Counted from the stretch's first letter, positions 51,185-62,874 are shown. The stretch: DNA of 64,000 bases from Actinomycetota bacterium (GCA_035765775.1 DASTWV010000043.1:173331-237330), one strand, 5' to 3'. Notes: a model not told the origin generated them from the sequence alone. Program-made: numbers and translations.

Positions 51185-53392
51185 ATGGACATCGCCAAGG
51201 CCCGGTTCCTCTTCGGGTCGGACTTCGATCCCGACGACGGGCTGGACCCGGACGTCCCGGGTGACCGGGAGAAGCTCTTAGCCGAGTCGCCTGCGGAGTG
51301 GGACGAGGAGACGCAGCCGTGGCTCGCGGTCATCGCCACCCAGGTTGACGCCGAGGATCCGCCAGAGGTGTGGGCCACCGCCCAGCGCCTGCTGGCGGCG
51401 GGCATGGAGCCGGAGGACGTTCTGGATGAGCTCTGCGGTGCGCTGGAGCTCGCCACCGAGGCCGCCGCCGTGGAGGAGCGGGACCTCGACGTCGGCGCCT
51501 ATGTGGCGTCCCTCGCCTCCCTGCCGGTACCCGAAGTGCTGCAACTCGTCGCCGCAGTGCGAGCGACCCTGATGCAGACCAGGTACGGCATGGCCGAGGC
51601 GAGCTGCGTCAACCAGGCTCTGCTCCGCCTGGGACGGGGGAGCGACGACACCCTGACCAGACACGCACTGGCCGGCGTCATCAACGACCTGGTGGCCGGG
51701 GGCCAGCTCGAGAGCCTCGCAGGGGACCGAATTCTGTTGGCCCGGGAAGCCATCAAGGGCTCGGTACTGACCCACCGCCTCACCGCCGCGGAGCTGGCCG
51801 GCGATGTGCTCGCCGTCAGTGACCTTGCCGGCCTGGAGTTGGTGGATGAGGGCTACTCCTTCGTGGAGGTGGACGGCGCCGAGCATCTCCACGGGCCGGA
51901 AGGTTGGCTGGCGGATTTCTCGCCTGGTGAGCTGGTCGCGCTCCGCCCGGAGCAGAGCTCCCCAACCTGCGCTCGAGTCGACGAACCCGCCGGGGACCCG
52001 GCCCTGGTCGCCCGGGTGCGGGCGGCCTTCGACGCCGAGCTGGCCCGGTTCGGCCTCCCGGTACCGTTGCAGCGCATCTGCCTGACACTGATCGTCGAGG
52101 ACCACGAGACCTTTGCCCACCCCAGGCTCCCGCTCACCGAGCTGTGCCGGGCGGCCGGCCTCGGGGTGCGGGACAACCTGGCCGCCGATCATCCCAACCA
52201 GTGGCGGGACGCCCGGTTGGTGGGCTGGATGGGCGAGGTCATGGACGAGTTCGAGGAGCAGGACGACGTCCAGGCGCTGCTGCGCGCCTTTGATTGCGTG
52301 GAGCGGCCGGACCGGACACCGGAGAAACTTCGCCGGGTGTTGGATGACCTCGCCGACCCGGAGCGGGCACTGTTCGTCACCACCCAACTGGGGAGCTGGG
52401 TCGACCCGGATGCCGAACCCGCCCGGACCGAGTTCGCCGAGGCCCTGCTGCGTGCCGCCCGCCGGCCCGAGCAGATTGCCGTGGCAGCGTGGGTGGCAGC
52501 GGCCATGGCCGAGGCCCGCGGCGACGTGCTGGCCGGCGAAGCCTACGTCCGGCAATCGGTGTCGGCGCCGGCGCAGTGGCCGCTGGCGCTGGAATGGGCC
52601 GGTTGGTACGCCTCCGACCGGGGCAACGCTGCCGAGGCCGCCGCCTACTGGCGGCGTCTGGACCCGTTGCCCACCGAGGACCTGGCCGTCGTCGAGGGCT
52701 TCGCCCGGGCCGGCGCGCCCCAGCTGGGCCGCAACGATCCGTGCTGGTGCGGCTCGGGCCGCAAGTTCAAGGCGTGCCATCTCGGCCGGCCGCTCCTGGC
52801 TCCGCTGGCGGAGCGGGTGCCCTGGCTGTACGAGAAGGCCTGGATGTACGCGACCAGGAGCGGTGAGGCGTTCTTCCGTGACCTCCTCCGGTACGGCGAA
52901 GCGATTGCCCAGGACCCCGAGGACGCCGAGGCGGTCCGCCGAGCGGCGCAGGACCCCCTCACCATCGATGTGCTCCTGCACGAGGGGGGGTGGTGGGCCC
53001 GGTTCGTCGCCGCCCGGGGGCCGCTCCTGCCGGAGGACGAAGCCCGCCTGGCAGCCGTATGGGCCCTGTCCGGGCGGACCGTCTACAAGGTCACGGGCAC
53101 CGACCCGGGGGGGCGCCTCGACCTCGAGGACGTGCGCTCCGGCCAGCGCCTGAGCGTCAGAGGCGCTGGCGACAGCGCCGGTGCCACGGCTGGCGAGATG
53201 CTGTGCGCGCGGGTGGTGCCCGACGGCGAAGGCACCGTGTTCGCGGGCCCGCCGTTCCCCGTCTCCGAAGAGCTCCTCCCCCTGGTGCTGCTGGCGTGCG
53301 AGGAGGCAGACGGCCTCCTGATCTGCCGGCTCTCCCTGGTGGGCAGGGCGGGGGGCCACACGGCCGGGGCGGGCGAGGAGGAAGCTGACTAG
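51185..53392 (+). CDS. SEC-C motif protein, 735 aa
   Basis: Only one motif is certain: the zinc-binding SEC-C motif LGRNDPCWCGSGRKFKACH (about residues 514-532), as found at the C-terminus of SecA and in many accessory proteins. The N-terminal 500 residues are mostly acidic helices (LLAAGMEPEDVLDELCGAL), perhaps TPR-like, and the last 200 contain a mixed alpha/beta domain. Neither matches a family I know. No membrane segment is seen. It lies divergent from etfBA and upstream of the XPB locus. Confidence 0.75.
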   Translation: MDIAKARFLFGSDFDPDDGLDPDVPGDREKLLAESPAEWDEETQPWLAVIATQVDAEDPPEVWATAQRLLAAGMEPEDVLDELCGALELATEAAAVEERDLDVGAYVASLASLPVPEVLQLVAAVRATLMQTRYGMAEASCVNQALLRLGRGSDDTLTRHALAGVINDLVAGGQLESLAGDRILLAREAIKGSVLTHRLTAAELAGDVLAVSDLAGLELVDEGYSFVEVDGAEHLHGPEGWLADFSPGELVALRPEQSSPTCARVDEPAGDPALVARVRAAFDAELARFGLPVPLQRICLTLIVEDHETFAHPRLPLTELCRAAGLGVRDNLAADHPNQWRDARLVGWMGEVMDEFEEQDDVQALLRAFDCVERPDRTPEKLRRVLDDLADPERALFVTTQLGSWVDPDAEPARTEFAEALLRAARRPEQIAVAAWVAAAMAEARGDVLAGEAYVRQSVSAPAQWPLALEWAGWYASDRGNAAEAAAYWRRLDPLPTEDLAVVEGFARAGAPQLGRNDPCWCGSGRKFKACHLGRPLLAPLAERVPWLYEKAWMYATRSGEAFFRDLLRYGEAIAQDPEDAEAVRRAAQDPLTIDVLLHEGGWWARFVAARGPLLPEDEARLAAVWALSGRTVYKVTGTDPGGRLDLEDVRSGQRLSVRGAGDSAGATAGEMLCARVVPDGEGTVFAGPPFPVSEELLPLVLLACEEADGLLICRLSLVGRAGGHTAGAGEEEAD

Positions 53393-53547
53393 GCCGGAGT
53401 GAAACGTGCACGAACGACGTAGAGGAGACTCCTGCCCTCCGTAACGGTGCGCAGCCGACGCCCCTGCCAGGGCGGGAGCGCCAGATTTCTTCCCACTCGG
53501 ACCCGGCTGAGACCGATTTCCGCTCCCGGTTGGATAACCTCGATCAG

Positions 53548-56034
53548 ATGGACCGCCAGCTTCTTGACCACCTCCGGGCCTTGTCGCCCGACGATCTGCA
53601 GACCGTGCTCCGCCGCCGGCCGGAGACGCGCGCGCTCCTGCTCGGCAAGCGCCAGGACCTGGTAGCCCTTGCAGAGGTGCTCGGAAAGGCCGAGTCGATC
53701 GGCTTGGCGGTGGTGACCCTCAACAGTTTCCTCTTCCAGCTGCTCATGGCCGCGCAGTGGGTAGGGCCGCAGGCGTCGGCGTCCGCGATCCTGGAACTCG
53801 CCCCCGGGGCCGATCCCGCCGACCTGCGAGCCGGTGCCGACGAGCTGGCCCGCTGGGGGCTTGCCTTCCCGGTCGACCAGCCGACCCGCGAGGACCCCCT
53901 GGGCTGGGCGCTGAGCCTGCCGGCCGACGTCGACGCGGCCGTGGACGGGGGCGGGGAAGGGCCCAACCTGGTGCGCCGCCTCCTGGTCGGGCGCACGCCC
54001 GGGTTCCTCGCCTTGGTCGGCCAGAACCTCGGCGTGCCCAGCCGGCCGCATCCGAACCGTGAAGCGATGGTGGCGCAGCTCAGCGGGGCGCTCTCCCAAC
54101 CCCACCTGGTGCAGGGGCTCCTGGCGGGCGCCCCGCCCAAGGCCCTCCACCTGTTCCACCACATCCAAGACGAGGGGGGCGCGGTGTCCCGCCACGAGCT
54201 GATGGTGACGGGCTACGTGCGGTGGTCCGACCCGCCCTGGACCGAACGACGCCAGGTGCAGACGGCGCTGGACTGGCTGGAAAGCCGGTGCCTGCTCGTG
54301 CTGGACGCCAACCGGAGCTACACCGGGTCGATGGTCATCCCCGCCGAGGTGGAGCTCGCGCTGAAGGGGGGCAAGCCGTTCCCCCCGTGGCCCTGCGCGA
54401 CGCCACCGCCCCTGGCGGTCCCGGGGTTGGCCGCACCGGGCCGGGCCGGCGACCCCTCCAAGGTCCTCGCCGAGATGGAGTCGCTCCTGCAGGTCTGGGC
54501 CGAGAACCCACCGGCGGCCCTGCAGAAGGGCGGCCTCGGCATGCGCGAGCTGAAGCGGGTGTCCAGGGCGCTCGGCTTCCCCGAGCCCTACACCATCTTC
54601 CTGTATGCCCTGGCCGTGGAGGCTGGCCTGGTGGGTGAGGACGACGAGGCGCGCATCCGACCGACAGCCCAGGGCCGGGCCTGGAGCGGCCTGCCCGCTC
54701 CGGAGCGGTGGGGCATGTTGCTCCGGGCGTGGCTCGAGGCCCGGGTCTGGGACGAGCACGACGACGCCGGTCTGCGCGCCCTCGACGAAGCCGTTCCCCG
54801 GCTCTGGGCCATCTACCTGCGGGGGGCACTCGTCGAGGAACTCGCCGCGCTCAGCCCGGGCGAGGCCACCGATGCCCGTGCACTGGCCGCCCGCCTGGCG
54901 TGGCGGTACCCGGTGCTGCTGGGCGACGAGGCGAGCGCGGCCAAGGTCGCCGGACGGGCCGTGCAAGCCCTGACCTGGCTGGGGACGGCATCGGGTCCCG
55001 GCGCCGTCGCCCTGCTGGAGCCCGGCCGCTCAGCGGCCACCGATGAGGGCTGGGCGGCGGGCGACAACCCGGGCGTCGCGGCGTTCGCCCCCGAGGTCGA
55101 CACCTGCACGGTGGGGGCCGACCTGACCATCATCGTGCCCGGACCGCCCGTGCAGGCCCTGCGGGAGGCGCTCGGGCGCTTCGCCGACCTCACCGCCTCG
55201 TCGCCTGCCCGGGTCTACCGCCTGACGGAGACCTCGCTCCGCCGGGCGCTGGACGGCGGGATGGGCGCCGGGGACATCCTCGGCCTACTGACCCGCCATG
55301 CCCCCCGGGGCGTTCCCCAGAACGTCGCCTACCTGATCGAGGACGTCGGCCGCCGGCACGGATCCCTCGTGGCCGGGCGCGCGGCGGTGTACCTGCGGGC
55401 GGACGATCCCGGGCTCCTCCGGGCCGCGCTCGCCGAGCGGAAGCTGGCCGCCCTGCGGCCCCGCCTGATCGCCCCGACCGTCGCCGTCCTGCACGGGACC
55501 GACCTGGCCCCGCTGCTCGCCACGCTGCGGGGTGCCGGCTACCTCCCGGTGGAGGAGGACGAGGCCGGGGCCGTGATCGGGCCGGTCCCGGTCCGGGACG
55601 CGGTGCCGCTCCTGCCCCCAGTGTCCTTCCGGCCGCTCAGCGCCCGTCAGGCAGCGGCCCTGGCCGAGGCCATCGTCACGGGCCGGCCGGCAACCCGGGC
55701 GCAGCCGGCGGCGCCCCGGGACCCGGAGGCGCCTGCGGTCCCGGCGTCCCCCAACGGGGTCTCGCTGCTGAGCGGCACCACCTACCGGAGCCGGGAGCAG
55801 CTGCGCCGCCTGTTCGACGCCGCCGTCGCCCACAACGCCACTGTCGAGATCTTCTACCGTCCCCCGAGGGGCCGAGCCTCGCTGCGGCCCATCGAACCGT
55901 TCTTTGCCGACGCGGCCGGTGTATCGGCCTGGGACCTGACGTCCCGCCGCGACCGCGACTTCGAGCTGGGGCGCATCGAGTGGGCGCGGGCCATCAACGA
56001 ACCGGTCCCGGCCGGGCCCCCGAAAGGCATCTGA
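53548..56034 (+). CDS. helicase-associated domain protein partnering XPB
   Basis: The 828-aa protein matches actinobacterial helicase-associated proteins with an XPB/Ssl2-like N-terminus: DRQLLDHLRALSPDDLQTVL, then winged-helix-rich sequence, DLTIIVPGPPVQALREALG, VYRLTETSLRRALDGGM and HGSLVAGRAAVYLRADDPG. The end (EQLRRLFDAAVAHNATVEI, RPIEPFFADAAGVSAWDL) has the features of a WYL-type domain. It has no Walker motifs. The stop overlaps the XPB start as ATGA, so both products likely form one repair complex. The ATG at 53548 fits the family better than a TTG six codons upstream. Confidence 0.85.
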   Translation: MDRQLLDHLRALSPDDLQTVLRRRPETRALLLGKRQDLVALAEVLGKAESIGLAVVTLNSFLFQLLMAAQWVGPQASASAILELAPGADPADLRAGADELARWGLAFPVDQPTREDPLGWALSLPADVDAAVDGGGEGPNLVRRLLVGRTPGFLALVGQNLGVPSRPHPNREAMVAQLSGALSQPHLVQGLLAGAPPKALHLFHHIQDEGGAVSRHELMVTGYVRWSDPPWTERRQVQTALDWLESRCLLVLDANRSYTGSMVIPAEVELALKGGKPFPPWPCATPPPLAVPGLAAPGRAGDPSKVLAEMESLLQVWAENPPAALQKGGLGMRELKRVSRALGFPEPYTIFLYALAVEAGLVGEDDEARIRPTAQGRAWSGLPAPERWGMLLRAWLEARVWDEHDDAGLRALDEAVPRLWAIYLRGALVEELAALSPGEATDARALAARLAWRYPVLLGDEASAAKVAGRAVQALTWLGTASGPGAVALLEPGRSAATDEGWAAGDNPGVAAFAPEVDTCTVGADLTIIVPGPPVQALREALGRFADLTASSPARVYRLTETSLRRALDGGMGAGDILGLLTRHAPRGVPQNVAYLIEDVGRRHGSLVAGRAAVYLRADDPGLLRAALAERKLAALRPRLIAPTVAVLHGTDLAPLLATLRGAGYLPVEEDEAGAVIGPVPVRDAVPLLPPVSFRPLSARQAAALAEAIVTGRPATRAQPAAPRDPEAPAVPASPNGVSLLSGTTYRSREQLRRLFDAAVAHNATVEIFYRPPRGRASLRPIEPFFADAAGVSAWDLTSRRDRDFELGRIEWARAINEPVPAGPPKGI

Positions 56035-57851
56035 TGGCCAATGACCCGCTGATCGTCCAGTCCGACCACACCGCCCTGCTCGAGGTGGACCACCCGGCCG
56101 CCGAGGCGTGCCGGGCCGGACTGGCGCGCTTCGCCGAGCTGGAGAAGAGCCCGGAGCACGTGCACACCTACCGCATCACGCCGCTGTCGCTGTGGAACGC
56201 CCGGGCGGCGGGCATGTCGGCCCGGGAGATGATCGACGTCCTGCAGGCGTTCTCCCGGTACCCGGTGCCCACGTCGATCCTGGTGGAGATCACCGACCAG
56301 GTGGCCCGCTACGGGCGACTACGGCTGGAAAAGGTGGGGGACGACCTGCAGCTCATCACTGCCGAACCCGCCGTGCTGGAGGAGGTGCTGCGCTCCAAGA
56401 AGGTGGCCCCGCTGGGCTTGCGCCGGCTCTCCCCCACCGCCGCCGCCCTTCCCTCCGGCGAGCGGGGGCGCCTGAAGCAGGTGCTGATCAAGATCGGCTG
56501 GCCGGTGGAGGACCTGGCGGGCTACCTGCCGGGCGCCCCGCTCCCCATCGCCCTGCGGGAGGAGACGCTGGCCGGCAAGCCCTTCGGCCTCCGGCCCTTC
56601 CAGCGGGACGCCATCGCCTCGTTCTGGGCCGCGGGCCAGGCCGAGGGCGGGAGCGGCGTGGTCGTCCTGCCGTGCGGGGCGGGCAAGACCGTGGTCGGCA
56701 TGGGCGTGATGGCCAAGGCGGAGACCCACACGCTGATCCTGGTCACCAGCATCGTCGCCGCCCGCCAGTGGCGCACCGAGCTGCTCGACAAGACCTCGAT
56801 CAAGCCCGAAGAGATCGGGGAGTACTCGGGCGAGTCCAAGGAGATCCGGCCGGTGACGCTGGCCACCTACCAGATCGTCACCCACCGGCGGAAGGGGGAG
56901 CACCCGCACCTGGCGCTGTTCCAGGAGCAGAACTGGGGACTCGTCGTGTACGACGAGGTCCACCTGCTCCCCGCCCCGGTATTCCGGATGACCGCTGAGA
57001 TCCAGTCCAAACGCCGCCTCGGCCTCACCGCCACCCTGGTGCGGGAGGACCACCGGGAGGACGACGTGTTCTCCCTCATCGGGCCCAAGCGCTTCGACAC
57101 GCCCTGGCGGGACCTCGAGGCGCAGGGCTGGATCGCCCCGGCCACCTGCACCGAGGTGCGGGTCGGGGTGCCCCAGCACCTGCGCTACGACTACGCCGTG
57201 GCCGACGGGCCCGACCGCTACCGGGTGGCCGCCACCAACCCGGTGAAGCTGCAGGCGCTGCGCAAGTTGGTCGACCTGCACGAGGCGGACCGGGTGCTGG
57301 TGATCGGCCAGTACCTGGACCAGCTGGACGACGTGGCCGCCATGCTCGGGGCGCCGCTCATCACCGGCTCGACGCCCACCGCCGCCCGGGAGAAGCTCTA
57401 CGCCCAGTTCCGGGACGGCTCGGTCCGGCTGCTGGTGGTGTCCAAGGTGGCCAACTTCTCCATCGACCTGCCGGAGGCCAACGTGGCCATCCAGATCTCG
57501 GGCACCTTCGGTTCCCGGCAGGAGGAGGCGCAGCGGCTCGGCCGGGTGCTGCGCCCCAAGGCGGGCGGGGGCCAGGCGTCGTTCTACACGCTGGTGAGCC
57601 GGGAGACCCAGGACCAGGACTTCGCCCTGCACCGCCAGCTGTTCCTGGCCGAGCAGGGCTACCGGTACTCGATCATCGACGCCTCGGCGCTCGGGGTGGA
57701 GGACATCCCCGAGCCGGAGGGCTGGGTGCCGCCCGAGGACAGGGCATCGCAGACCACGGAGGCGGCGCCCGGCATGCCGCCGGTCCCGGCCCGGGAGAAC
57801 CTGCCGGAGAACGTGATCCCGTTCCGCTCCGCCCGGGGCGCGCGGGGGTAG
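56034..57851 (+). CDS. XPB-type DNA repair helicase (SF2)
   Basis: The 605-aa helicase has the XPB N-terminal domain (DPLIVQSDHTALLEVDHP, FAELEKSPEHVHTYRIT), the damage-recognition region, motif I LPCGAGKTVVG (about 213), motif II YDEVHLLPAPVF (about 305), motif III LGLTATLVREDHRE with the RED motif, and motif VI QEEAQRLGRVLRPK. Bacterial XPB unwinds damaged DNA, with uncertain partners. The ATGA overlap with the helicase-associated gene indicates joint synthesis. Confidence 0.95.
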   Translation: MANDPLIVQSDHTALLEVDHPAAEACRAGLARFAELEKSPEHVHTYRITPLSLWNARAAGMSAREMIDVLQAFSRYPVPTSILVEITDQVARYGRLRLEKVGDDLQLITAEPAVLEEVLRSKKVAPLGLRRLSPTAAALPSGERGRLKQVLIKIGWPVEDLAGYLPGAPLPIALREETLAGKPFGLRPFQRDAIASFWAAGQAEGGSGVVVLPCGAGKTVVGMGVMAKAETHTLILVTSIVAARQWRTELLDKTSIKPEEIGEYSGESKEIRPVTLATYQIVTHRRKGEHPHLALFQEQNWGLVVYDEVHLLPAPVFRMTAEIQSKRRLGLTATLVREDHREDDVFSLIGPKRFDTPWRDLEAQGWIAPATCTEVRVGVPQHLRYDYAVADGPDRYRVAATNPVKLQALRKLVDLHEADRVLVIGQYLDQLDDVAAMLGAPLITGSTPTAAREKLYAQFRDGSVRLLVVSKVANFSIDLPEANVAIQISGTFGSRQEEAQRLGRVLRPKAGGGQASFYTLVSRETQDQDFALHRQLFLAEQGYRYSIIDASALGVEDIPEPEGWVPPEDRASQTTEAAPGMPPVPARENLPENVIPFRSARGARG

Positions 57852-57859
57852 GGGCCAGG

Positions 57860-58645
57860 TTAGTTTCCCCCGGGAGTCGCCGCTCGGACCTGGGGCGGCT
57901 CCGCAAGCCGGATACCAAACTCTCGGGCGTAAGCATCCAGGACCGCCTGATCGCTGGGTAGAGCGGTCTCCACCTTCGTGCCATCCTCGGTGCGGATCAG
58001 GCGCGTGCCGGTCAGGGTGATCCTGCCGGTGGCGGTCGCCCGGGAGCACATCAGCACCTGGCGGAACCAGGAGTCCGGAGAGGTCGCCTGCCACCAGCAG
58101 GTCGGGACGAAGTCCTCCAACGCTCGGGGGCGCCTCTCGACCCGGTAGCGGGGCCGCCCGTCGCGCACGACGTCGAGGTCGTCCCCGGCGGCCACCACCT
58201 CGAAGGTGCCCGCCGGGTCGGCCTGCTCCCCGCGGGCGGCGCGGAGCGGCCCCCGGCTGTGGTCCCCGAACCCGACGTCCGCCAGCCACCGCTCTCCCCC
58301 GGCGCCGACCTCCAGCACCAGGTGGTCGAAGGGCGGGCCGAGGTCGCCGTCGTCGCCGAAGACCCGGGCGGACAGCAGGGCCACCTCGTAGCCGAGGGCA
58401 CCGAGGAGGAACGAGAACGCACCGTTCAGCTCGTAGCAGAACCCGCCCCGGTGGCGGTCGGTCAGCTTGCCCACCAGGGCCTCCTCGGTCAGGACGATGG
58501 GCTCGCCGAGGTGGATGCTGAGGTTCTCGAAGGGCACCGCCTGCAAGTGGGCCTCGTGCAGTGCCTTCAGGGCATCGGCCGTCGGTGCAGCCGGCCGCTC
58601 GGCGCCGATGCGGGCCAGGTACCGGTCGACCGTGGCGCCGTCCAT
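57860..58645 (-). CDS. nat: arylamine N-acetyltransferase
   Basis: The 261-aa enzyme transfers acetyl from acetyl-CoA to arylamines and hydrazines. The catalytic triad is visible: Cys70 in RGGFCYELNG, His108 in PPFDHLVLEV and Asp123 in WLADVGFGD. The N-terminal LQAVPFENLSIHLGEPI is also typical. The gene starts two bases after the stop of the SF1 helicase gene on the same strand, so they share a transcript, though no functional link is evident. It converges with the XPB gene, 8 bp apart. Confidence 0.93.
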   Translation of the reverse strand: MDGATVDRYLARIGAERPAAPTADALKALHEAHLQAVPFENLSIHLGEPIVLTEEALVGKLTDRHRGGFCYELNGAFSFLLGALGYEVALLSARVFGDDGDLGPPFDHLVLEVGAGGERWLADVGFGDHSRGPLRAARGEQADPAGTFEVVAAGDDLDVVRDGRPRYRVERRPRALEDFVPTCWWQATSPDSWFRQVLMCSRATATGRITLTGTRLIRTEDGTKVETALPSDQAVLDAYAREFGIRLAEPPQVRAATPGGN

Positions 58646-58647
58646 CG

Positions 58648-61332
58648 CTAGGGCGCGAACAGGCTCCGGGCCTGGCGGGTGTTGCGGCAGTTCGGGTAGG
58701 CGGAGCAGCCGAGGAACAGCCCGGTGGGCCCCCGCCGGCCCCGCATCTCCTGGCCGCAGGAACACCGGATCCCCAGGGTGCGGGCCGAGGTGGTGAGGTC
58801 GATCGGCTCGGCGTCCCGCTCGTAGGCGCCGCAGGCGGCGCACGCCACACGGGGCACCCCGGCGGGTCCGGGACGGAGGGCGAGCTCGCCTGGGCACGCC
58901 CGGCACCGCCCCAGTGCCCCAGCAGGCCCAGCAGTCCCCGGCGCTCCGGCAGTCGCCGGGGCCTCGGTGGGCGCCGATGGCGCCGGGCGGGATGCGGCCG
59001 GGCCGAACGCCGCACGAGGCGCGGCGGGCGTGCCGATCGCCTCCAGCAGCAGCTTCACGCCACCCGGATCGGTCATCCGCAGCGCCCACGGCTCCTGTTT
59101 GGGGAACAGCCATGCCAGGGTGGGAAGGAGCACCAGCCGGGATCCAAGCTCCTCCCGGCGCATCCCTTCCACCCGTTGCCCGAGCAGGCCGGCGGCCCAG
59201 GGCGGGAGCCCAGCGGGCCACACCACAAGATCGGTCGCCTGCGACACGTCGTGTTCGAAGACATTGGCGGTGTCCGCCGAGGGGCGCAGCAGCTGCCAGC
59301 CCCCATCCCCACCCGGGCTGGCCGCCAGCATCCCGGGATCGAGGGGGGCGGCCGAGCGGCAGAGGTTGCCGAGGATCGCCCAGACCGGCGACTGGGCGGG
59401 CCGCCGCTTCCCCCCCGCGCCGGCCCCGCCGCCGCCGTGCAGGTACGCCCCGTCCGAGAGGCACACCAGCTTCCCCCGGGCCCTCGTCACCGCGACGTTC
59501 AACAGGCGCAGGCCGTCGTCGCTGCGGAACAGCGTGCCGGGCTGCTGGGGGGCCGAGTCCACCAGGTCGAGGATGATGGCGTCCCGCTCGCCGCCCTGGA
59601 AGCGGTGGATGGTGCCGGTGTGGACGGCGCCCTGCAGATCGGCCGCCCGCACCAGCAGGCGCAGCAGGCGGGCCTGATCCCGGTAGGGCGTCACGACTCC
59701 CACCTGCTCCATCCCACCCGCCAGCAGCGCGGCCGCCACCCGGACCGCCGCCCAGGCGCTCATCGGGTTCATGCGGGAGTGGGTGCGGGTGGCGAACCCC
59801 CGGGCGCCCAGCTCGCCGGTGTCCAGCCACACCACCGGGTGACCGGCCAGCGGCGGCCGGTCCGCCAGCACCGCGGTGGATTCCGCCACCCCGGGCCCGG
59901 CCCGGAGCCGCCCGCCGTAGGCCGGCCCGTTGACGATGCCCATGATCGAGGGGTGCATCCGGTACTGGATATCGAGCACCGACAGGATGGGAGAGGCATC
60001 GACCGCTCTGGTCACCCCCTGGATGTCGAAGACGTCACGGCCCAGCCAGCGCTTCACCGGCGCCGCCCAGGAGGCCACCACCGGTGCCAGCTGGCGGAAG
60101 TCCCCGAACACCGCCAGGGACCCGCCCGGGCCCCGGCTGGCGAGGGATGCCGCGAACACCACCTGGGGCGGCATGGCCATGCTGGCCTCGTCGAGCAGCA
60201 CCCGGTCGAAGCGCCGCTCGAAGATCTCCGGGGTGATCGCCGCCCGGGAGAGCGTCGCCAGCACCAGTTGGGCACTGCCCAGCAGCTGTTGCAGGGCGCG
60301 GGCGATGGACTCCCGCACCTTCCGCAGCGCCTCGGTGACCTGGGCCAGCTCACGGCCGGCCACCCGGCGCTGGGTGGCCTGCTCGCCGAAGAGCGAGTCC
60401 TGGCGGTCCATCAGCTCGCCGCCCCGGCCCTCGAGGTCCAAAAGGCGGGCCAGGAGCTCGGGACGGGTGTTGGCGAGGACGCCCCGCTCGGTGACCGGCA
60501 GCTCCTGCGCCTCGGGCAGCACCGGCTGCCCCACCCGCAGGGCGTGGGCGCCGGGCTTCGGGTCCCGGGCGGGGTCGGCCCGGATCAGGTTGCGGCACAG
60601 GGCGATGGCCGCGGCGTCCACGGCGGCGTTGGAGTGCGCCACCACCAGGACGCTCTCGCCCCGCAGGAACGCCTCGGCGGCCAGCAGCCCCAGGGTCTCG
60701 GTCTTGCCCGTCCCCGGGGGCCCCCAGACGAAGCGCAGCTCGCTGCCCAGGCAGTCGCCGACGGCGGCAAGCTGGCTGGGGTTCGCCGGGAGGTCCCCGT
60801 ACCCGGCGGCCACCTCCGCCGGGTCGACCGGCGTGCCCGGGCGGGGTGGGGCCAGCCCCAGCAGGCAGGCGACGAGGCGGAGCTCGGCGGCGGTCGGCGG
60901 GCTGACGCCCTCGGGCGGCGGGGCGATGCCGCGCAGCTCGTCCAGCCGGGTCCGCAGCGCGTCGAGCAGGTACCACGGGTTGGAGCGGATGCGGGCGGAG
61001 GTGATGGCACCCCCGAGGTCGGCCGGGCTCTCCAGCCACAGCGTGGCGGCCCGCACCTCCAGCACCTCGACCACTGCGGGCTCGTCCTCGCCGACCGACA
61101 GTTCGGCCGTCGAGCCGGCGGGGAACCAGGTGTCGGCGTCAGCGTCGAAGCAGTACAGGAACCGCTCCAGGCCGGCCCGCACCCGCCGGCCGTTGCGGAT
61201 GCGCACCCACGACGACTCGTTCTGGGCGTGCTTGGCCTCCTCGGCCAGCGCGGCCGCCATGTCGCCCAGCATGGCTCCGAGCGGCCCGCCGAGCGGTTCG
61301 GGTGGGGGGGCACGGTCCTGGTCGTCGAGCAC
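58648..61332 (-). CDS. superfamily 1 (DNA2/UPF1-like) helicase with C-terminal zinc ribbons
   Basis: The 894-aa protein has Walker [19 protein letters not shown], motif [16 protein letters not shown], motif [13 protein letters not shown], motif IV region [10 protein letters not shown] and motifs [19 protein letters not shown] and [18 protein letters not shown]. The end carries Cys-rich segments ([21 protein letters not shown], then [12 protein letters not shown] with [15 protein letters not shown]), the last like the topoisomerase I zinc finger. The GTG start is chosen over an upstream frame that overlaps the divergent reductase promoter. A nucleic acid repair or processing role is likely. 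Confidence 0.92.
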   Translation of the reverse strand: MLDDQDRAPPPEPLGGPLGAMLGDMAAALAEEAKHAQNESSWVRIRNGRRVRAGLERFLYCFDADADTWFPAGSTAELSVGEDEPAVVEVLEVRAATLWLESPADLGGAITSARIRSNPWYLLDALRTRLDELRGIAPPPEGVSPPTAAELRLVACLLGLAPPRPGTPVDPAEVAAGYGDLPANPSQLAAVGDCLGSELRFVWGPPGTGKTETLGLLAAEAFLRGESVLVVAHSNAAVDAAAIALCRNLIRADPARDPKPGAHALRVGQPVLPEAQELPVTERGVLANTRPELLARLLDLEGRGGELMDRQDSLFGEQATQRRVAGRELAQVTEALRKVRESIARALQQLLGSAQLVLATLSRAAITPEIFERRFDRVLLDEASMAMPPQVVFAASLASRGPGGSLAVFGDFRQLAPVVASWAAPVKRWLGRDVFDIQGVTRAVDASPILSVLDIQYRMHPSIMGIVNGPAYGGRLRAGPGVAESTAVLADRPPLAGHPVVWLDTGELGARGFATRTHSRMNPMSAWAAVRVAAALLAGGMEQVGVVTPYRDQARLLRLLVRAADLQGAVHTGTIHRFQGGERDAIILDLVDSAPQQPGTLFRSDDGLRLLNVAVTRARGKLVCLSDGAYLHGGGGAGAGGKRRPAQSPVWAILGNLCRSAAPLDPGMLAASPGGDGGWQLLRPSADTANVFEHDVSQATDLVVWPAGLPPWAAGLLGQRVEGMRREELGSRLVLLPTLAWLFPKQEPWALRMTDPGGVKLLLEAIGTPAAPRAAFGPAASRPAPSAPTEAPATAGAPGTAGPAGALGRCRACPGELALRPGPAGVPRVACAACGAYERDAEPIDLTTSARTLGIRCSCGQEMRGRRGPTGLFLGCSAYPNCRNTRQARSLFAP

Positions 61333-61415
61333 CGAACAAGGGTACCTGTCCGGAATGGGGCAGACTGGTCCGGGCGGGCGGGACTGCGGACCCCCCCAAC
61401 GAAGGGATCGATCAC

Positions 61416-62396
<981 letters not shown>

Positions 62397-62409
62397 GGGC
62401 GCCGGCTCC

Positions 62410-62874
62410 TCAGACTCCCAAAGCCTCCAGGGCCTTCGGCACCGTGTCGCCGGGCGAGACCTTGTACCAGGCCTCGATCACCCGGCCCTCCTCGTCGATG
62501 AGGAACGACGAGCGGACGATGCCCAGGTAGGTCTTGCCGTACATCGACTTCTCGCCCCACGTGCCGTAGGCCTCGGCCACGGTGTGGTCGGCATCGGAGA
62601 GCAACGGGAAACCGAGGGTGTACTTGGTGTCGAACTTCTGCTGGTCCTTGGGCTTATCCGGGCTGATGCCGACCGCGGCGACCCCCAGGGCGCTGAGCTG
62701 CTCGAGGTGGTCCCGCACGCTGCACGACTGGGCTGTGCACCCCGACGTGTCGGCCTTGGGATAGAAGTAGACGAGCAGCTTCTGGCCGGCGTAGTCGCCC
62801 AGGCTGACCGGGGTGCTGTTCTGGTCCGCCAGCGTGAAGGTGGGTGCCTGGTCTCCGGGCTGCAGGGTAGCCAT
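62410..62874 (-). CDS. bcp: thioredoxin-dependent thiol peroxidase (BCP)
   Basis: The 154-aa peroxiredoxin reduces hydroperoxides. The peroxidatic Cys46 and resolving Cys51 sit in YPKADTSGCTAQSCSVRD, the spacing of BCP/PrxQ. Other family elements are GDQAPTFTLADQNSTPVSLG, VVAVGISPDK-like sequence, and GEKSMYGKTYLGIVRSSFLI. There are 13 bp to the convergent reductase stop and 10 bp to the DUF2127 gene upstream on the same strand, so it may be the second gene of that transcript. Confidence 0.94.
   Translation of the reverse strand: MATLQPGDQAPTFTLADQNSTPVSLGDYAGQKLLVYFYPKADTSGCTAQSCSVRDHLEQLSALGVAAVGISPDKPKDQQKFDTKYTLGFPLLSDADHTVAEAYGTWGEKSMYGKTYLGIVRSSFLIDEEGRVIEAWYKVSPGDTVPKALEALGV

Noticed and set aside
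56319..59015. 898-codon minus-strand frame
   Set aside because: Antisense to XPB and across the NAT gene in another frame; no motifs.
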